From Siphlonurus alternatus (Eukaryota > Arthropoda > Insecta > Ephemeroptera > Siphlonuridae), in assembly GCA_949825025.1 (NCBI GenBank), contig OX463785.1, positions 6,303,979 to 6,367,978 on the forward strand: a stretch of DNA of 64,000 nucleotides. Direction: 5' to 3'. The translations under genes and the position numbers were made by a program. This document shows positions 55,801-64,000 of the stretch, in pieces; the stretch's first letter is position 1; every line of letters begins with the position of its first letter. The notes under the pieces were generated by a model. That model searched no databases and was not told the DNA's origin. It was given only the letters and a program-made list of their open reading frames with translations.

Positions 55801-55808
55801 GGCCGTGA
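46650..55808 (+). CDS. Gene C: serine protease gd-like (complete CDS, 9 coding exons, 566 aa)
   Basis: Older paralogue. Exons: 46650-46826, 48777-48959, 49819-49990, 50572-50904, 51294-51455, 52363-52478, 53082-53246, 54779-54941, 55579-55808. Signal peptide ([16 protein letters not shown]), a Q/P/W-rich N-terminal extension absent from A and B, GD_N about 70-195 ([38 protein letters not shown]), a Pro/Thr/Arg linker (PTRPTQ units, about 210-275), and the protease with His345 (AAHC), Asp401 (DSDLAVL) and Ser499 (GDSGGG). The junction reads [16 protein letters not shown], a good Ile-Leu-Gly-Gly new N-terminus preceded by Leu rather than Arg. The C-terminus has an Arg-rich tail (GRSRRRTRP) missing in A and B. 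No exon 5 equivalent is visible. Confidence 0.9.
46940..47316. repeat. Inverted-repeat element O, copy 1, in gene C
   Basis: TCAGGTATGCAAAAACGA and TTTCGAGTTATTAATA are mirrored by ATAACTCGAAAACTAGCTCG and GTATACCTGATATTTTG. Right end ATTATCTCTACCTTAA. Confidence 0.7.
47395..48691. mobile_element. Non-autonomous hAT-type element (1297 bp)
   Basis: Ends CAGTGGCGATCGGTGACC / GGACCGATCGCCCCTG with the perfect 8-bp duplication ATCTTAAC (47387-47394 and 48692-48699). The inside is AT-rich with a G/C tract at 47460-47510. No transposase is seen. Confidence 0.85.
48777..48959 (+). CDS. Gene C exon 2: first half of GD_N
   Basis: Acceptor gtctcag. Encodes [20 protein letters not shown] and VVPPLNY, ending TT/GTAATG. 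Phase 0 both sides. Confidence 0.9.
48989..49205. repeat. MITE family DD in gene C GD_N intron
   Basis: ACGCTGTGACGTCATAGTCATG / CATGACTATGACGTCAG centre; a relative lies in the equivalent intron of gene D (59145-59400). Confidence 0.65.
49206..49521. other. Gene C GD_N intron, nothing recognised
   Basis: AT-rich. Confidence 0.5.
49522..49640. repeat. MITE family C, degraded copy
   Basis: TGTGCACTCTTTCCC ... AGGAGTGTACT with TGTTATTCTTATGGGG inside. Confidence 0.6.
49819..49990 (+). CDS. Gene C exon 3: second half of GD_N
   Basis: 172 bases as in gene A. Encodes [18 protein letters not shown] and [12 protein letters not shown]; donor GTGAGT in phase 1. Confidence 0.92.
50051..50407. repeat. 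MITE family D and a hairpin in gene C intron
   Basis: Family D at 50051-50245 (AGGTGGATTTTCACGAGCGA). A separate palindrome at 50328-50407 has arms CAGGGTCTGAGAGTGTTGCC / GGCAACACTTTCAGACCCT. Confidence 0.7.
50572..50904 (+). CDS. Gene C exon 4: end of GD_N and P-T-R-P linker
   Basis: [18 protein letters not shown], then repeated TRPTQ and YVPP motifs. It replaces the Q/N repeats of genes A and B at the same exon position and phase. Confidence 0.9.
50921..51262. repeat. Family U and family E repeats filling the linker-protease intron of gene C
   Basis: U copy at 50921-51058 (AACATGGGCAATATAGGCAT, TAGATCCACGCCTG). E copy at 51086-51262 (AAGGTGGTTTTCCAGGGAGC / GCTCCATGGAAAAGCACCTT). No exon 5 relic remains here. 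Confidence 0.7.
51294..51455 (+). CDS. Gene C exon 5: protease N-terminus
   Basis: VECG, then [15 protein letters not shown] and [13 protein letters not shown]; 162 bases, phase 1-1. Confidence 0.92.
51456..51821. other. Gene C intron, first part, nothing recognised
   Basis: It starts with the GGTTCAAGGTCA-type motif shared by this intron in genes A and B, so intron ancestry is visible. Confidence 0.5.
51822..52257. repeat. Two tandem family-D MITEs in gene C intron
   Basis: Two units joined at CCACCTTAAAGGTGGATTC (about 52028-52046). Confidence 0.75.
52363..52478 (+). CDS. Gene C exon 6: catalytic His
   Basis: [20 protein letters not shown], ending QARD/GTGAGT. Confidence 0.91.
52812..52975. 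repeat. Inverted-repeat element AA
   Basis: AATTCGAATGTGCTTTTTTC, TACTTATCATACAAAT / ATTTGTATGATACGTACC, AAAAGCACATTGGAATT. Confidence 0.7.
53082..53246 (+). CDS. Gene C exon 7: catalytic Asp
   Basis: [20 protein letters not shown] with the active-site Asp, then PSVWPICLW. Much more diverged from gene A than the next two exons. Confidence 0.91.
53301..53731. repeat. Families E, D and C side by side in gene C intron
   Basis: E 53301-53485, D 53486-53662, then a half copy of C 53664-53731 (GGCATGGTGATTATAACAAA, AAGGCGATGAGTGTAC). Confidence 0.7.
53732..54582. other. Gene C intron, AT-rich part
   Basis: A TGACGTCACAACTCACAGCT palindrome lies at 53890-53970 (mirrored by CAGTTGTGACGTACGCAAGG). 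Otherwise nothing. Confidence 0.5.
54583..54706. repeat. MITE family C before gene C VVGWG exon
   Basis: GTACAATCACGCCTTAG / CCAAGGCGACTAGTATAC. Confidence 0.7.
54779..54941 (+). CDS. Gene C exon 8: VVGWG block
   Basis: [20 protein letters not shown], then [19 protein letters not shown] and CAGGRE; donor GTCAGT. Confidence 0.92.
54942..55578. other. Gene C last intron
   Basis: Holds an inverted pair at about 55050-55170 (TCTCGACCAATCAAAAAATT / TTTTCTGATTGGTCGAGAG). Otherwise nothing. Confidence 0.5.
55579..55808 (+). CDS. Gene C exon 9: catalytic Ser, Arg-rich tail and stop
   Basis: [19 protein letters not shown] with the nucleophilic Ser, ending [16 protein letters not shown] and TGA. Confidence 0.93.
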
Positions 55809-56036
55809 CGAGTGGACTCTTACAGGATTTTCCAAACCGTGACGAGTGAAGTGGTTCAAGTGGTGCTCATTTCACTCGGACAGCAGAAACGGCAGAGACT
55901 GCCAGTGCTGCAACGAGGTGAATTAATTCCACAGATTTTAGGTTGATTTTCATTGAGGAATGTTGAGCAAGGTCTATGGGTGGCATGTGAGAGACATTTG
56001 CATTAAAATCGTATGGGTGAAAAAATCGCTTACTTA

Positions 56037-56328
56037 AAGGTGCATTTCCATGAAGCAATATCAAGAGGGCGAGAGCAAACTTGCTTCAATCTCGTATGGC
56101 AGTCATGTTGGCGATAAAATCGCTCCCCGCAAGGCGAGGAAATACCAAACTTCTGACTGCCTGCGGCACGCGATTTTCACACTTTCCCTGCTCCATGGAA
56201 ATGCATCTTGATGTAATTCCGCTGTTTTTATTTTCTCGCCAACATGGCTGCCATATGATTTTTCTGCAAGTGCGCTTTTCTCGCGCCGCCAAGCCCCGAT
56301 CGGCATCACTTCATGGAAATTCAACTTT
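56037..56328. repeat. MITE family E downstream of gene C
   Basis: AAAGGTGCATTTCCATGAAG / CTCCATGGAAATGCATCTT, then a second partial unit. Confidence 0.7.
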
Positions 56329-57311
56329 TCATGGCAAGCTGGTCTCTCAAAATGAAGACGCTAATGTATTTCCATCTACAGATGGCTTCCTGTGTGTATA
56401 AAAATGGCATAATATTACTTTACTTCATCAGATTTAAATTTTAGGTATGCGACTTTCACATATTATATATTTTATATTCATGAAAAATGAGAAGAGGATT
56501 GTATACGTACATACTGAACTTTTAATCAGATTTCAGATTTTTTATTAAGTTCTGTGACATACATGTATGTTTAGAACAAGTCAAACAAATACACAACAAT
56601 ACAATACAACAATACAATGAAGCTTCATTTACTATTATAGAGTGTGTAGTGTTTATTTAATTTATGTTTTTTTTTTTTTTTTAATCTAAAATTCAATTAA
56701 CAAATATGGACATTTTTTGTATTCATTTTACAGTATAAAGAATCATTCAAAGTTCAAAACAAAAATTGTTTGATATTTTATTATACTTTTATATGACGTG
56801 TGACCTGATAGCTGATACATCACTTATCCATTTCTAATCACTATAGATTTATAGATCAAGATATTTTGTTAACTACCCAACAAATCTTGCTATAGATTAT
56901 ACCTTACTTACACAAATTAATTTTCAAAGCGTAAATTGCGATAATATTGTAATAAAATTCAATAGTAGTAAAAAAATCTTCCGGAAGTTGCCGGAAGTGC
57001 AGGGTTTCCGGTATTTCTGTTACAAATATGAGGCATTGCTGCTCTGATAATACAATTAGAATCAAACTTACAAATTATTTAATTAATTAATTTACAAATT
57101 AAATCTAGAGTCTTTCTAATTCCGGCATAACAATATTGCAATATTATGTACATGTGTTTTAAACTGTAACTATTTATGGTAAATTAATTTTTATAATGAA
57201 ATTATATCCACAGTAAAATTATTTAATTTAAAATAAATTTATTTCTGAATTTCTAACATCACCTGGAAGTTTTATTTATTAATTGTAATTTTCCTGAACT
57301 AATTATTATGT

Positions 57312-57346
<35 letters not shown>

Positions 57347-57650
57347 TTTGGTAACGTATATAATTTTAATATTCATTACATTACAATATTTTACTTTTAA
57401 TATTTACTTAACTCTTTATCTTTAAAGTTAATGTAGGATGCTGGTCATATCACTAATTAGCAGCTACAGGAAGTAAATAAATAAAGTAATCGCTCAAATT
57501 AAATTAAAAAGTCACTACCAATGATAAGACTCGCCACATTATAATTATATTATGTAACTCGTTAATTTGTTTGCTGGTGAGTCATTATTTGTTTTATTAT
57601 ATAATATATAGTACCAAAATACAAAATACTCGCGTAACAATACATATATT
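56329..57650. other. Gene C-gene D intergenic region, AT-rich
   Basis: Contains a 25-base A run at about 57317-57341; no gene is seen. No convincing poly(A) signal was found close to the gene C stop. Confidence 0.5.
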
Positions 57651-57844
57651 AAGGCGGATTCAGATGGCGACAACAACGCGATTTTGTCACATAAGCTGTG
57701 TAATCCTATGCGGCGAGTGAATTCGCCAGGTTGCGGCAGCGGAATTTTTTAATCGCCAAATATGTCCTCCAATGGATGTCACAGCAAGTGCGCATTATTC
57801 GCGTCGCGTCGCATGATAAAAATCGCCATGTGAATCCGCCTTTA
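57651..57844. repeat. MITE family D upstream of gene D
   Basis: AAGGCGGATTCAGATGGCGA / CATGTGAATCCGCCTTTA. Confidence 0.75.
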
Positions 57845-57955
57845 GTCTGCAAGTGCAATTATTTTCACTTCATATAAAAACTACAATGATATTTTGGGTA
57901 TGTACAACAGGATGAATTTTACTCATTACGATCACTCACTATATCATATGACAGT

Positions 57956-58105
57956 CACTACGTTTATATATAATTATGACGGTTTTATATACGAATTCGT
58001 TGAAGACGCCTCATAGAAAAACATTATATCCGTCGTGAACGAATTAAACACCATCATGTGTTCGCAGTAAGTGTTTAATACGGATTCGTATCGTGTAAAC
58101 GTAGA
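57956..58105. repeat. Degraded relative of the 3773-3881 palindrome
   Basis: CACTACGTTTATATA ... GTGTAAACGTAG, with AATTCGTTGAAGACGCCTCA inside. Confidence 0.6.
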
Positions 58106-58860
58106 GGGAATGAATTTCTAAATGGCAGATTCGAGATACTAAACAAGTTGCCTAAACTCCAGGCGAGATAGTAAAAGATAATAAGACGAAAACCTGATTA
58201 TGTTCAACTGTTACAAAATAAAAAAGCAATGACTGAAAGTAACATCAAAATTAATCTTTTTTAATTCAGTAAAAAATTGTAATTGCAACATATTAGCATG
58301 ATTTTTTTAATTATCAATTAAATACAGGTAAAAATTACGTTCTGTTCCACAGGTATTGCATCAAAATTTATACCTGCTAATATATAAGTGGGACTATTAA
58401 TAATCGAGAGTCTAGTAATCAAACTAAATATTTATATTTTAATACAACGAACAGCTGGTAATTTATACCTTAAAAGTCTAAATGATTGACAAATAATTTG
58501 CTTTTAAATTACAAAAAAAGTGTGATTAATAAAGCATTGAAATTACAATTTAATAACTTCTACAAATTTTCTCAGTGTTCTTGGTTAATTATTAATTCAT
58601 AAAAATAATTAACCCACACCACAGTAGCAACTAACTCTGTGGTTTCCCTCGATTCGCCACCACTACAGTTCTATAATCACAAAAATTTCACCGGAAATTG
58701 AGGTTTTCTGACACTTCAACCGTCACTTTTCATCTAAAACTCTGCATGCAAGGGTCAGTTATCACCTTATCTGCCAAGTTAGTGTCTGCATGTAAGAAGA
58801 AATACCAAAATCAGGCACTTCCGGTTGTCATCTTTAGATCAGTTGACTGTAGCAAGTTGA
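58106..58860. other. Upstream region of gene D
   Basis: No repeat recognised; GC content rises near the promoter. Confidence 0.45.
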
Positions 58861-58896
58861 TATAAAAGGCTTCTCTTCTCGCGCGCCGTCATTGCA
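58861..58896 (+). promoter_or_regulatory. TATA box and initiator of gene D
   Basis: TATAAAAG at 58861-58868 with TCATTG around A58891, exactly 30 bases downstream of the TATA start. This predicts a 5' UTR of only eight bases before ATG 58899. Confidence 0.6.
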
Positions 58897-58898
58897 AG

Positions 58899-59096
58899 AT
58901 GTTCCGTCTCGCGCTACTTCTGGTGCTCACTGCGCTGTCCGGGACACACGCTGCGTCCTGCGTCAGCGTGTTCGGATATGAGAGGGTGGACGGAGTGGTG
59001 TACGGAGTCCTCTCAGTGACCCCACCACCCTCCTACGTGTATGGAACAGAGTTTGAGGTGACCTTGGAACTAGTGATCGGAGCGTCGGTGTCAAGG
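58899..59096 (+). CDS. Gene D exon 1: signal peptide and GD_N-1 first half
   Basis: Signal peptide and the first GD_N half share one exon, unlike genes A-C. Ends VSR/GTAAGG in phase 0. Confidence 0.88.
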
Positions 59097-62000
59097 GTAA
59101 GGAGGTCATCTGCTTTGATCAATGGATAACCTGCATGATGTTTATAGTGCATATTTAGACCGTATTGTCAATTTTTTTAAGATTTTCTTATTTTCTTTAA
59201 CCCAAATTATGTTGCAAAATGGTATGATGGCATACAATATATAACGTGTTACGTATGCTTGTATGTTATATTGCATGACTATGACGTCACAGCGTTTTGT
59301 ATTAATATTTTTATGGATGTTAGTCGGTTAAAAAATTCTGACAAAAAATTAAAATATATAACTAGAGGTCCTCTTTACAAACATATGCAATAAAAAATCA
59401 TGGAGATTTATGAATGATATATTTTTTTTCATGAAATCAAATAAGTAAATTTTATAATGTCATGATTATTTCAGACCTGTATAAGTCTGGTTATTGATTA
59501 CTAAAACTTTTTTATCAAGCTCCTGTCCTTTTAATTGTAAAAATTGGCTTAGTAATCATTGCCAATATTATTTTTGTTTTTAGGTAAACATGCTTTTTTT
59601 TACGCTGTATTCATTATTCATGATGCAATAAAATTTAAGGTAGAGATAATACAGATCAGCTGCTCCAATGCTAAAAAAATCCCATTCATAAAAATGATGA
59701 AAAAAAAAATTAAAATGTTCTTCTCTATTATACATCCCCTATCAGTAGCTAAAATATCAGGTATACAAAAAGGAGCTAGTTTTCGAGTTATTAATTTTTA
59801 AATTTCACTAATTTAACATGGAAAAATGGAACTTCCATGTTAAATTAGTCAACTTTAAAAATTAATAATTCGAAAACTAGCTCGTTTTTGTGTACCTGAT
59901 ATTTTACCTACTGATAGGGGATGTAGAGGAGAACATTTTAAGCATGAAGTGGCTACAGAAATTAATATAATTTTGAAGCATGTTAAAGGTTAGTGTGTTA
60001 GCAGAGAGATATTTAATATAAAGAAACAGAAATTTTAATTTTATCATCTGCAGTTCGTCATCGAACGACATCCAAAGTTCATCGCTAACTTAAAATGCAG
60101 ACTCAGATTAAATAACAACAACAACGCAGAAGAGAATAAAAATGTAAACATATTGATTAAGATATTCAACAGATGTTAAATAAAACTTAACTGTTTGATT
60201 TGTTTTTATTTAAGATAACAATTATATATAGCGAAGCTGAGTATTTAATATTCAGTTGACTCACTAATTTGACTTTTAGCTTAGCTATTTATATCAATTC
60301 AAAAAGGCTTTTTTATTAGAAAATATCATAGTGATACATCATTCATACATAAAGTTTGGGCTTAAGTACATAAGACTTTATAGCCAAATCAGCCGTAAAA
60401 AATATAATATTATATAATTTTATTGTAATATAATTATTGAATTTAAAAAAAATAAAACATTCAAATTTTAATTATTTATGTAATATTTTATTGCAAATAT
60501 TGATGAATAGATTATAATTTTAAAGTATATATACTTTCAATGTTAATTTTTACTATTATTTTGTCTGCACTCGATCGTGATGAAAAACGCTGTGAAAGCA
60601 TTATAGTCGCGTAAAAATTAAACAAACATAAAAACAGTCGATTTTATTTAAAAAGAAAAAATGTGAAAAACTTGACAAGACATGTCTCAAAAGGTCCATA
60701 CTATAATGTTGTTTACGTATTCATGAGGGAAATACAATAAAATGAAATTATGTATTTATAATTTATATAAATAATAAGAAATAAAAAAAGCATGGAGATT
60801 TTTAGTTTTGTTCAAATCTAACATCACGTAAATCCTATTTGATTTGAACTTTAGAGCATCTTAAAACGATATTTTTATGCTGTTAGTACATGATTAGATA
60901 TGATTAATGTTAAATTAACAATACTATTAATAAATGTTATAAACATGTTTAGGAAATCATGAATGTATTAGTTAACAAACTCCCAATTTCAAATATAAAG
61001 TTAATGCTACATTTTTGTGTTCCCAGGACGCCCCGATGGGCTTGAGGTTAGCCGATAGTGCGAGCTCGTCTGCTTCAAACCTGCGCCGAAATCTGCCAGT
61101 TTGGTACCGAGTTCACTTCCCCGTGCAATCGCCCTTGGCCAAGGTCAAATCTGTCAAGGTCAACGGTCGTGACATCTGCACCGAAAACCCGGGTACGTAG
61201 AGAGACTTGATTATATGCTTACGATTCTGAGGTGCGGCGCCACCTATATATATCTATAATTCTTACCTTTAGGTTTTACGTATAGAGGGGATTGCGCTGA
61301 CGTCACGCGAGGAGGGCCAGAATGCACGGACTAGCATATAAACAAAGTGTGCAATAATTTTTTACTTAACTTAATAAAATAAATCAAGTTTAAATACTTC
61401 AATAATACTTTAACAGTACACGATAGAACTTATAAAAAAAAATCTCATCGCCAAAAAACCGTTAAAAGTATTTGTTATATTTTTTTTCGTCATTTTGCCT
61501 ATGCTCACTGTATAATCTGGCCTGCCAAAACTTTTTCTTTTCCCTCCCTCCTGCGCCTCCTTCGCAATGTATTATTATAGGGAAACCCCTCTCCCGCCTC
61601 ACGTAAACATAAACAGAAATCAGCTCTATACAACTCGAGACATTACAAAAGTTACTCCTACACATCTTTCTCTCAAGAGCTGCATTCAGCTCTTGAGAGA
61701 AAGATGTTATACATGCATAATTGTAATTTTGGTTTTTCGAGCAGGTGAGATACCCAACTTTTGCATACCAAAAATAAAATTTGCTTCATATTTGGTTGAA
61801 AACACAGAGCAGGAGAAACGTGTTGTGTCTCAAATACACTGTAAAACAATAATATATATATATATTTTTTTAATTTTTGATTGAGAAAGTATTATTATTT
61901 ATTAACAAACAAAATGAGCACATAAACAATTTTATTTTTCTATAAAGTATACTATTAAATTTATAATAATCAAATCATATTATATAATTGATTGTAGAAT

Positions 62001-63945
62001 AATAAATTTGCATCAAATTAAACGTTATATAGTAATATATGGCACGATAATTAAAAACAAAAGAAATATAATATAAGAAAATATAACAAGAAACTAATTT
62101 GTTTGTGTTTATATGACTGATCATCGTTGAGATTAGAATTTCAGGAGTGTAATTTATGGTGCTCAATTAAGTTCGAGACGAATTTATTGCATGCACGAGG
62201 CTAAAGTGTCGTTTGGTCTCCAGAAGTGACCGGCCCCACGCGTATCACCATCACGCTGTCCCACACGCTGCAGTTGGCAGCCATGATCACCGCGACCCCC
62301 GCACCAAGGACCCCAGGTAACTAACCCTTCAGTGAAAACTGTGATAACCCTGTCACGTTGTGATAGCTGGTCAGAGGTGATGTGGACGCTTGTTTTGCTC
62401 TCACTTGGGAGGTTCGGGTTCGCTTTTTGCACTGCAGGTGGTTTTTACAAAATCAATGTGCAATTCAAAATTTTAGACGCATAATTTCTTGTTATTTTGC
62501 AACAGTAAGTATTCTGCTCTGGTTCTAATGATATATACTTATAGGACTTATTTGTAAATTTGACATGTTTATGTTTTGCTCCAGCTATTCCTGACTATTT
62601 ATAGTAGCACACTAACTTAGTGTGCTTCACTAATTATGGGAAATCCTGAAATAATTCTCATATAAAATCTATTGGTCCGTTCTCAATAGAACCTGATTTT
62701 CTGCTACAAGAAATTTCTGTCTACAGCTCCCGAGCGGCTCATCTCACAGAGGGATCAGCTGATCAACCCTCAGACTCCGCAGGCTCCAACCTGTGGACGA
62801 TACTTCCACCTTGAGAGAAGGGCTGGAGATATTGGGGGCGTGGTCCTGGTCCCACCCCCTTCTGTCCGCAACCCTGGTGACCCTGTCACCATCAGGGTCA
62901 GGTTCTACGTGCCTGCGATGCTAACTAATGTAAGAGACTCTCAAAATCATTTTCAAATCAAGTATAGTACTTAAATGACGTATCACGCTTAAAAAGTGCA
63001 AAAGCCTTACAAATTTAACAATTAATATAATGCACATGCATGTAAAGAAGAAACGTCTGGGAGCCTTTAAATTTGGCATAAACAAAAACATACGAAATTT
63101 GTTTCATATGTCATCATGAATACGGGATCGAAAAACATTTTGTTTTTGCATTTTTTGCTTCTAAATAAATATAACATTTTTTTTTTTTTTACAAGGATAC
63201 ACTCCTAAGAGCTTAATAAAGCTCGCAAGCTCGCGGCGAGGTAATGGGTATGGATAAGGTAGGGAAAGAATGGTGGCCACGTCCTGTTATGCGTCTCAGC
63301 ATTCACTGAGGTGAGACTGAGAGAACCGTGGAAAACATCAATCAGGACGGACATCTCTATTTTTTATGACCATTAATTTTCAGTATCTCTTTAAGTGGTT
63401 TAAAGTGTCTCCAAACTAAAAGCACCTGATTTGTATGTAATTACTCCAATTTATTGTAGAATGAATATGTATAAAAAGTGACCCTTTATGAGTTGTCTGT
63501 CTTTGTACAATAAGCTGCCTAATGATGTGAAGTGCATTGAAAATTTAAATGTGTTTAAAGTGAGTGTAAAAAAGTGGCTGCTAAATAAGTGTTTCTATAG
63601 TGTACAGACCTACATGTACTATGAATGACTTCAAGTAATGTTAATTGATTTTATTATTTAGCTTTAGATTGGACCGGTCCTATAAACCTCAACATATATC
63701 ATGTACATGAAAATATGATTGTAGGAACAAAAGGAATTAATAAAAGAATTTTGAATTTGAATTTTGATTCCAGGGCAACACGGGCTCACTGGGCCTGGAG
63801 GAGAGCCTCACGACGGTCGCAGATCGACTCCGAGCAGGTCGCAGTGACGTCATCAGGTACCGCGCAACTCTGCCCGCGCAGACCCCGGTACCTCAGGTCA
63901 TCGCCCTGGAGGTCAACGGAAGAACGGTGTGCAGCGAGGAGCCAA
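58899..63945 (+). CDS. Gene D: gd-like protein with two GD_N domains (partial, 3' end outside window)
   Basis: Visible exons: 58899-59096, 61027-61192, 62224-62316, 62727-62929, 63774-63945 (277 codons), all GT/AG with matching phases. Signal peptide MFRLALLLVLTALSGTHA, then a first GD_N-type unit (CVSVFGYERVDG, VTPPPSY, LPVWYRVHFPVQSPLAKVKS, VNGRDIC, ITITLSH), a short linker, and a second unit (CGRYFHLERRAGDIGG, VLVPPPS, RYRATLPAQTPVPQ, VNGRTVC). The phase pattern 0-1-1-0-1 repeats the GD_N exon pair, so the domain was duplicated by exon duplication. The window ends just after the last donor (GTAAGT). A protease domain beyond is expected by analogy but not seen; a protease-free GD_N protein is also possible. 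Confidence 0.85.
59145..59400. repeat. MITE family DD in gene D intron 1
   Basis: TGCATGACTATGACGTCACA and AACTAGAGGTCCTCTTTACA match 48989-49205. Confidence 0.6.
59635..59940. repeat. Inverted-repeat element O, copy 2
   Basis: Starts TTAAGGTAGAGATAATAC. ATATCAGGTATACAAAAAGG is mirrored by TTTTTGTGTACCTGATATTT around CATGGAAAAATGGAACTTCC. Confidence 0.75.
59941..61026. other. Gene D intron 1, 3' part, AT-rich
   Basis: Nothing recognised. Confidence 0.5.
61027..61192 (+). CDS. Gene D exon 2: GD_N-1 second half
   Basis: RRNLPVWYRVHFPVQSPLAK and VNGRDICTENP; phase 1 donor GTACGT. Confidence 0.9.
61193..62223. other. Gene D intron 2
   Basis: Has one perfect 20-base hairpin at 61663-61706 (CATCTTTCTCTCAAGAGCTG, four-base loop CATT). 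The rest is AT-rich with nothing recognised. Confidence 0.6.
62224..62316 (+). CDS. Gene D exon 3: end of GD_N-1
   Basis: EVTGPTRITITLSHTLQLAA, matching [11 protein letters not shown] of gene C. It then has only a short Ala/Thr/Pro stretch, not a long repeat linker. Confidence 0.85.
62317..62726. other. Gene D intron 3, nothing recognised
   Basis: No repeat or coding signal. Confidence 0.5.
62727..62929 (+). CDS. Gene D exon 4: start of second GD_N
   Basis: Acceptor ctacag. A spacer leads into APTCGRYFHLERRAGDIGG and VVLVPPPSVRNPGDP, the same pattern as the first half of GD_N in genes A-C. Ends MLTN/GTAAGA, phase 0. Confidence 0.87.
63178..63373 (-). repeat. 3' part of a 5S-derived SINE, minus strand
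   Basis: A T run followed by ACAAGGATACACTCCTAAGA, the reverse complement of the SINE tail at 46583, then GTGAGACTGAGAGAACCGTG. Confidence 0.7.
63488..63770 (+). pseudogene. Remnant of a non-LTR retrotransposon reverse-transcriptase C-terminus
   Basis: The frame 63488-63628 reads LYNKLPNDVKCIENLNVF and KKWLLNK, ending in TGA. This is the usual C-terminus of LINE RT proteins (YN.LP..I....N...FK...K..LL). A stop lies just upstream, so it is 5'-truncated. Its 3' tail (TTGAATTTGAATTTTGATT) runs into the acceptor region of gene D exon 5. Confidence 0.65.
63774..63945 (+). CDS. Gene D exon 5: second half of second GD_N
   Basis: 172 bases, the standard length of this exon. VIRYRATLPAQTPVPQ and ALEVNGRTVCSEEP; donor GTAAGT. 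Confidence 0.87.
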
Positions 63946-64000
63946 GTAAGTTACTGAGGTCACGGAAGTCAAAGCAGGTCGTTGCTATAGGAGTCCTGTC

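Noticed and set aside
61567..61884. 105-codon open frame in gene D intron 2
   Set aside because: It runs through a hairpin and low-complexity AT sequence and shows no domain pattern.

Overview
Eukaryotic genomic DNA, AT-rich, with long introns and spliceosomal GT/AG sites. It is most likely from an arthropod. The reasons are that every gene found belongs to the arthropod 'serine protease gd' (gastrulation defective) family, that TCAGT-type initiators precede genes B and C, and that the introns are full of small inverted-repeat DNA transposons and short retroposons. I cannot name the species; an insect with a large repeat-rich genome (for example a hemipteran) would fit.

All recognisable genes lie on the + strand in one head-to-tail cluster of gd-like serine proteases. 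Gene A (3586-21200, 10 coding exons, 533 aa) and gene B (24424-35552, 9 coding exons, 602 aa) are close paralogues. Their introns, UTRs and flanks still align, so a whole gene unit was duplicated. Gene C (5' UTR exon near 39635-39718, CDS 46650-55808, 9 coding exons, 566 aa) is an older paralogue. Gene D (58899-63945, cut by the window end) carries two successive GD_N-type domains. Genes A-C share one plan: signal peptide, GD_N domain on two exons, low-complexity linker exon (Q/N-rich in A and B, P-T-R-P-rich in C), then an S1 trypsin-fold protease with intact His, Asp and Ser. Intron phases are the same in all. In Drosophila, gd acts in the extracellular cascade nudel-gd-snake-easter that sets dorsoventral polarity; a related secreted cascade role here is inference.

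The rest of the window is mostly repeats. There are two non-autonomous hAT-type elements with perfect 8-bp target duplications (6730-8434 and 47395-48691). A TTAA-flanked palindrome has arms of about 190 bp (45687-46106). There are also 5S rRNA-derived SINEs, a tRNA-derived SINE, two decayed non-LTR retrotransposon ends, and many families of near-palindromic MITE-like elements, several with TGACGTCA at the centre. Comparing A with B shows that many of these arrived after the duplication.

The most notable points are the tandem GD_N architecture of gene D, the 11-unit coding minisatellite in gene B, the decayed but frame-neutral exon 5 of gene B, the mosaic similarity among paralogues, the non-canonical zymogen junctions, and a 98-bp non-coding block nearly identical downstream of A and B.
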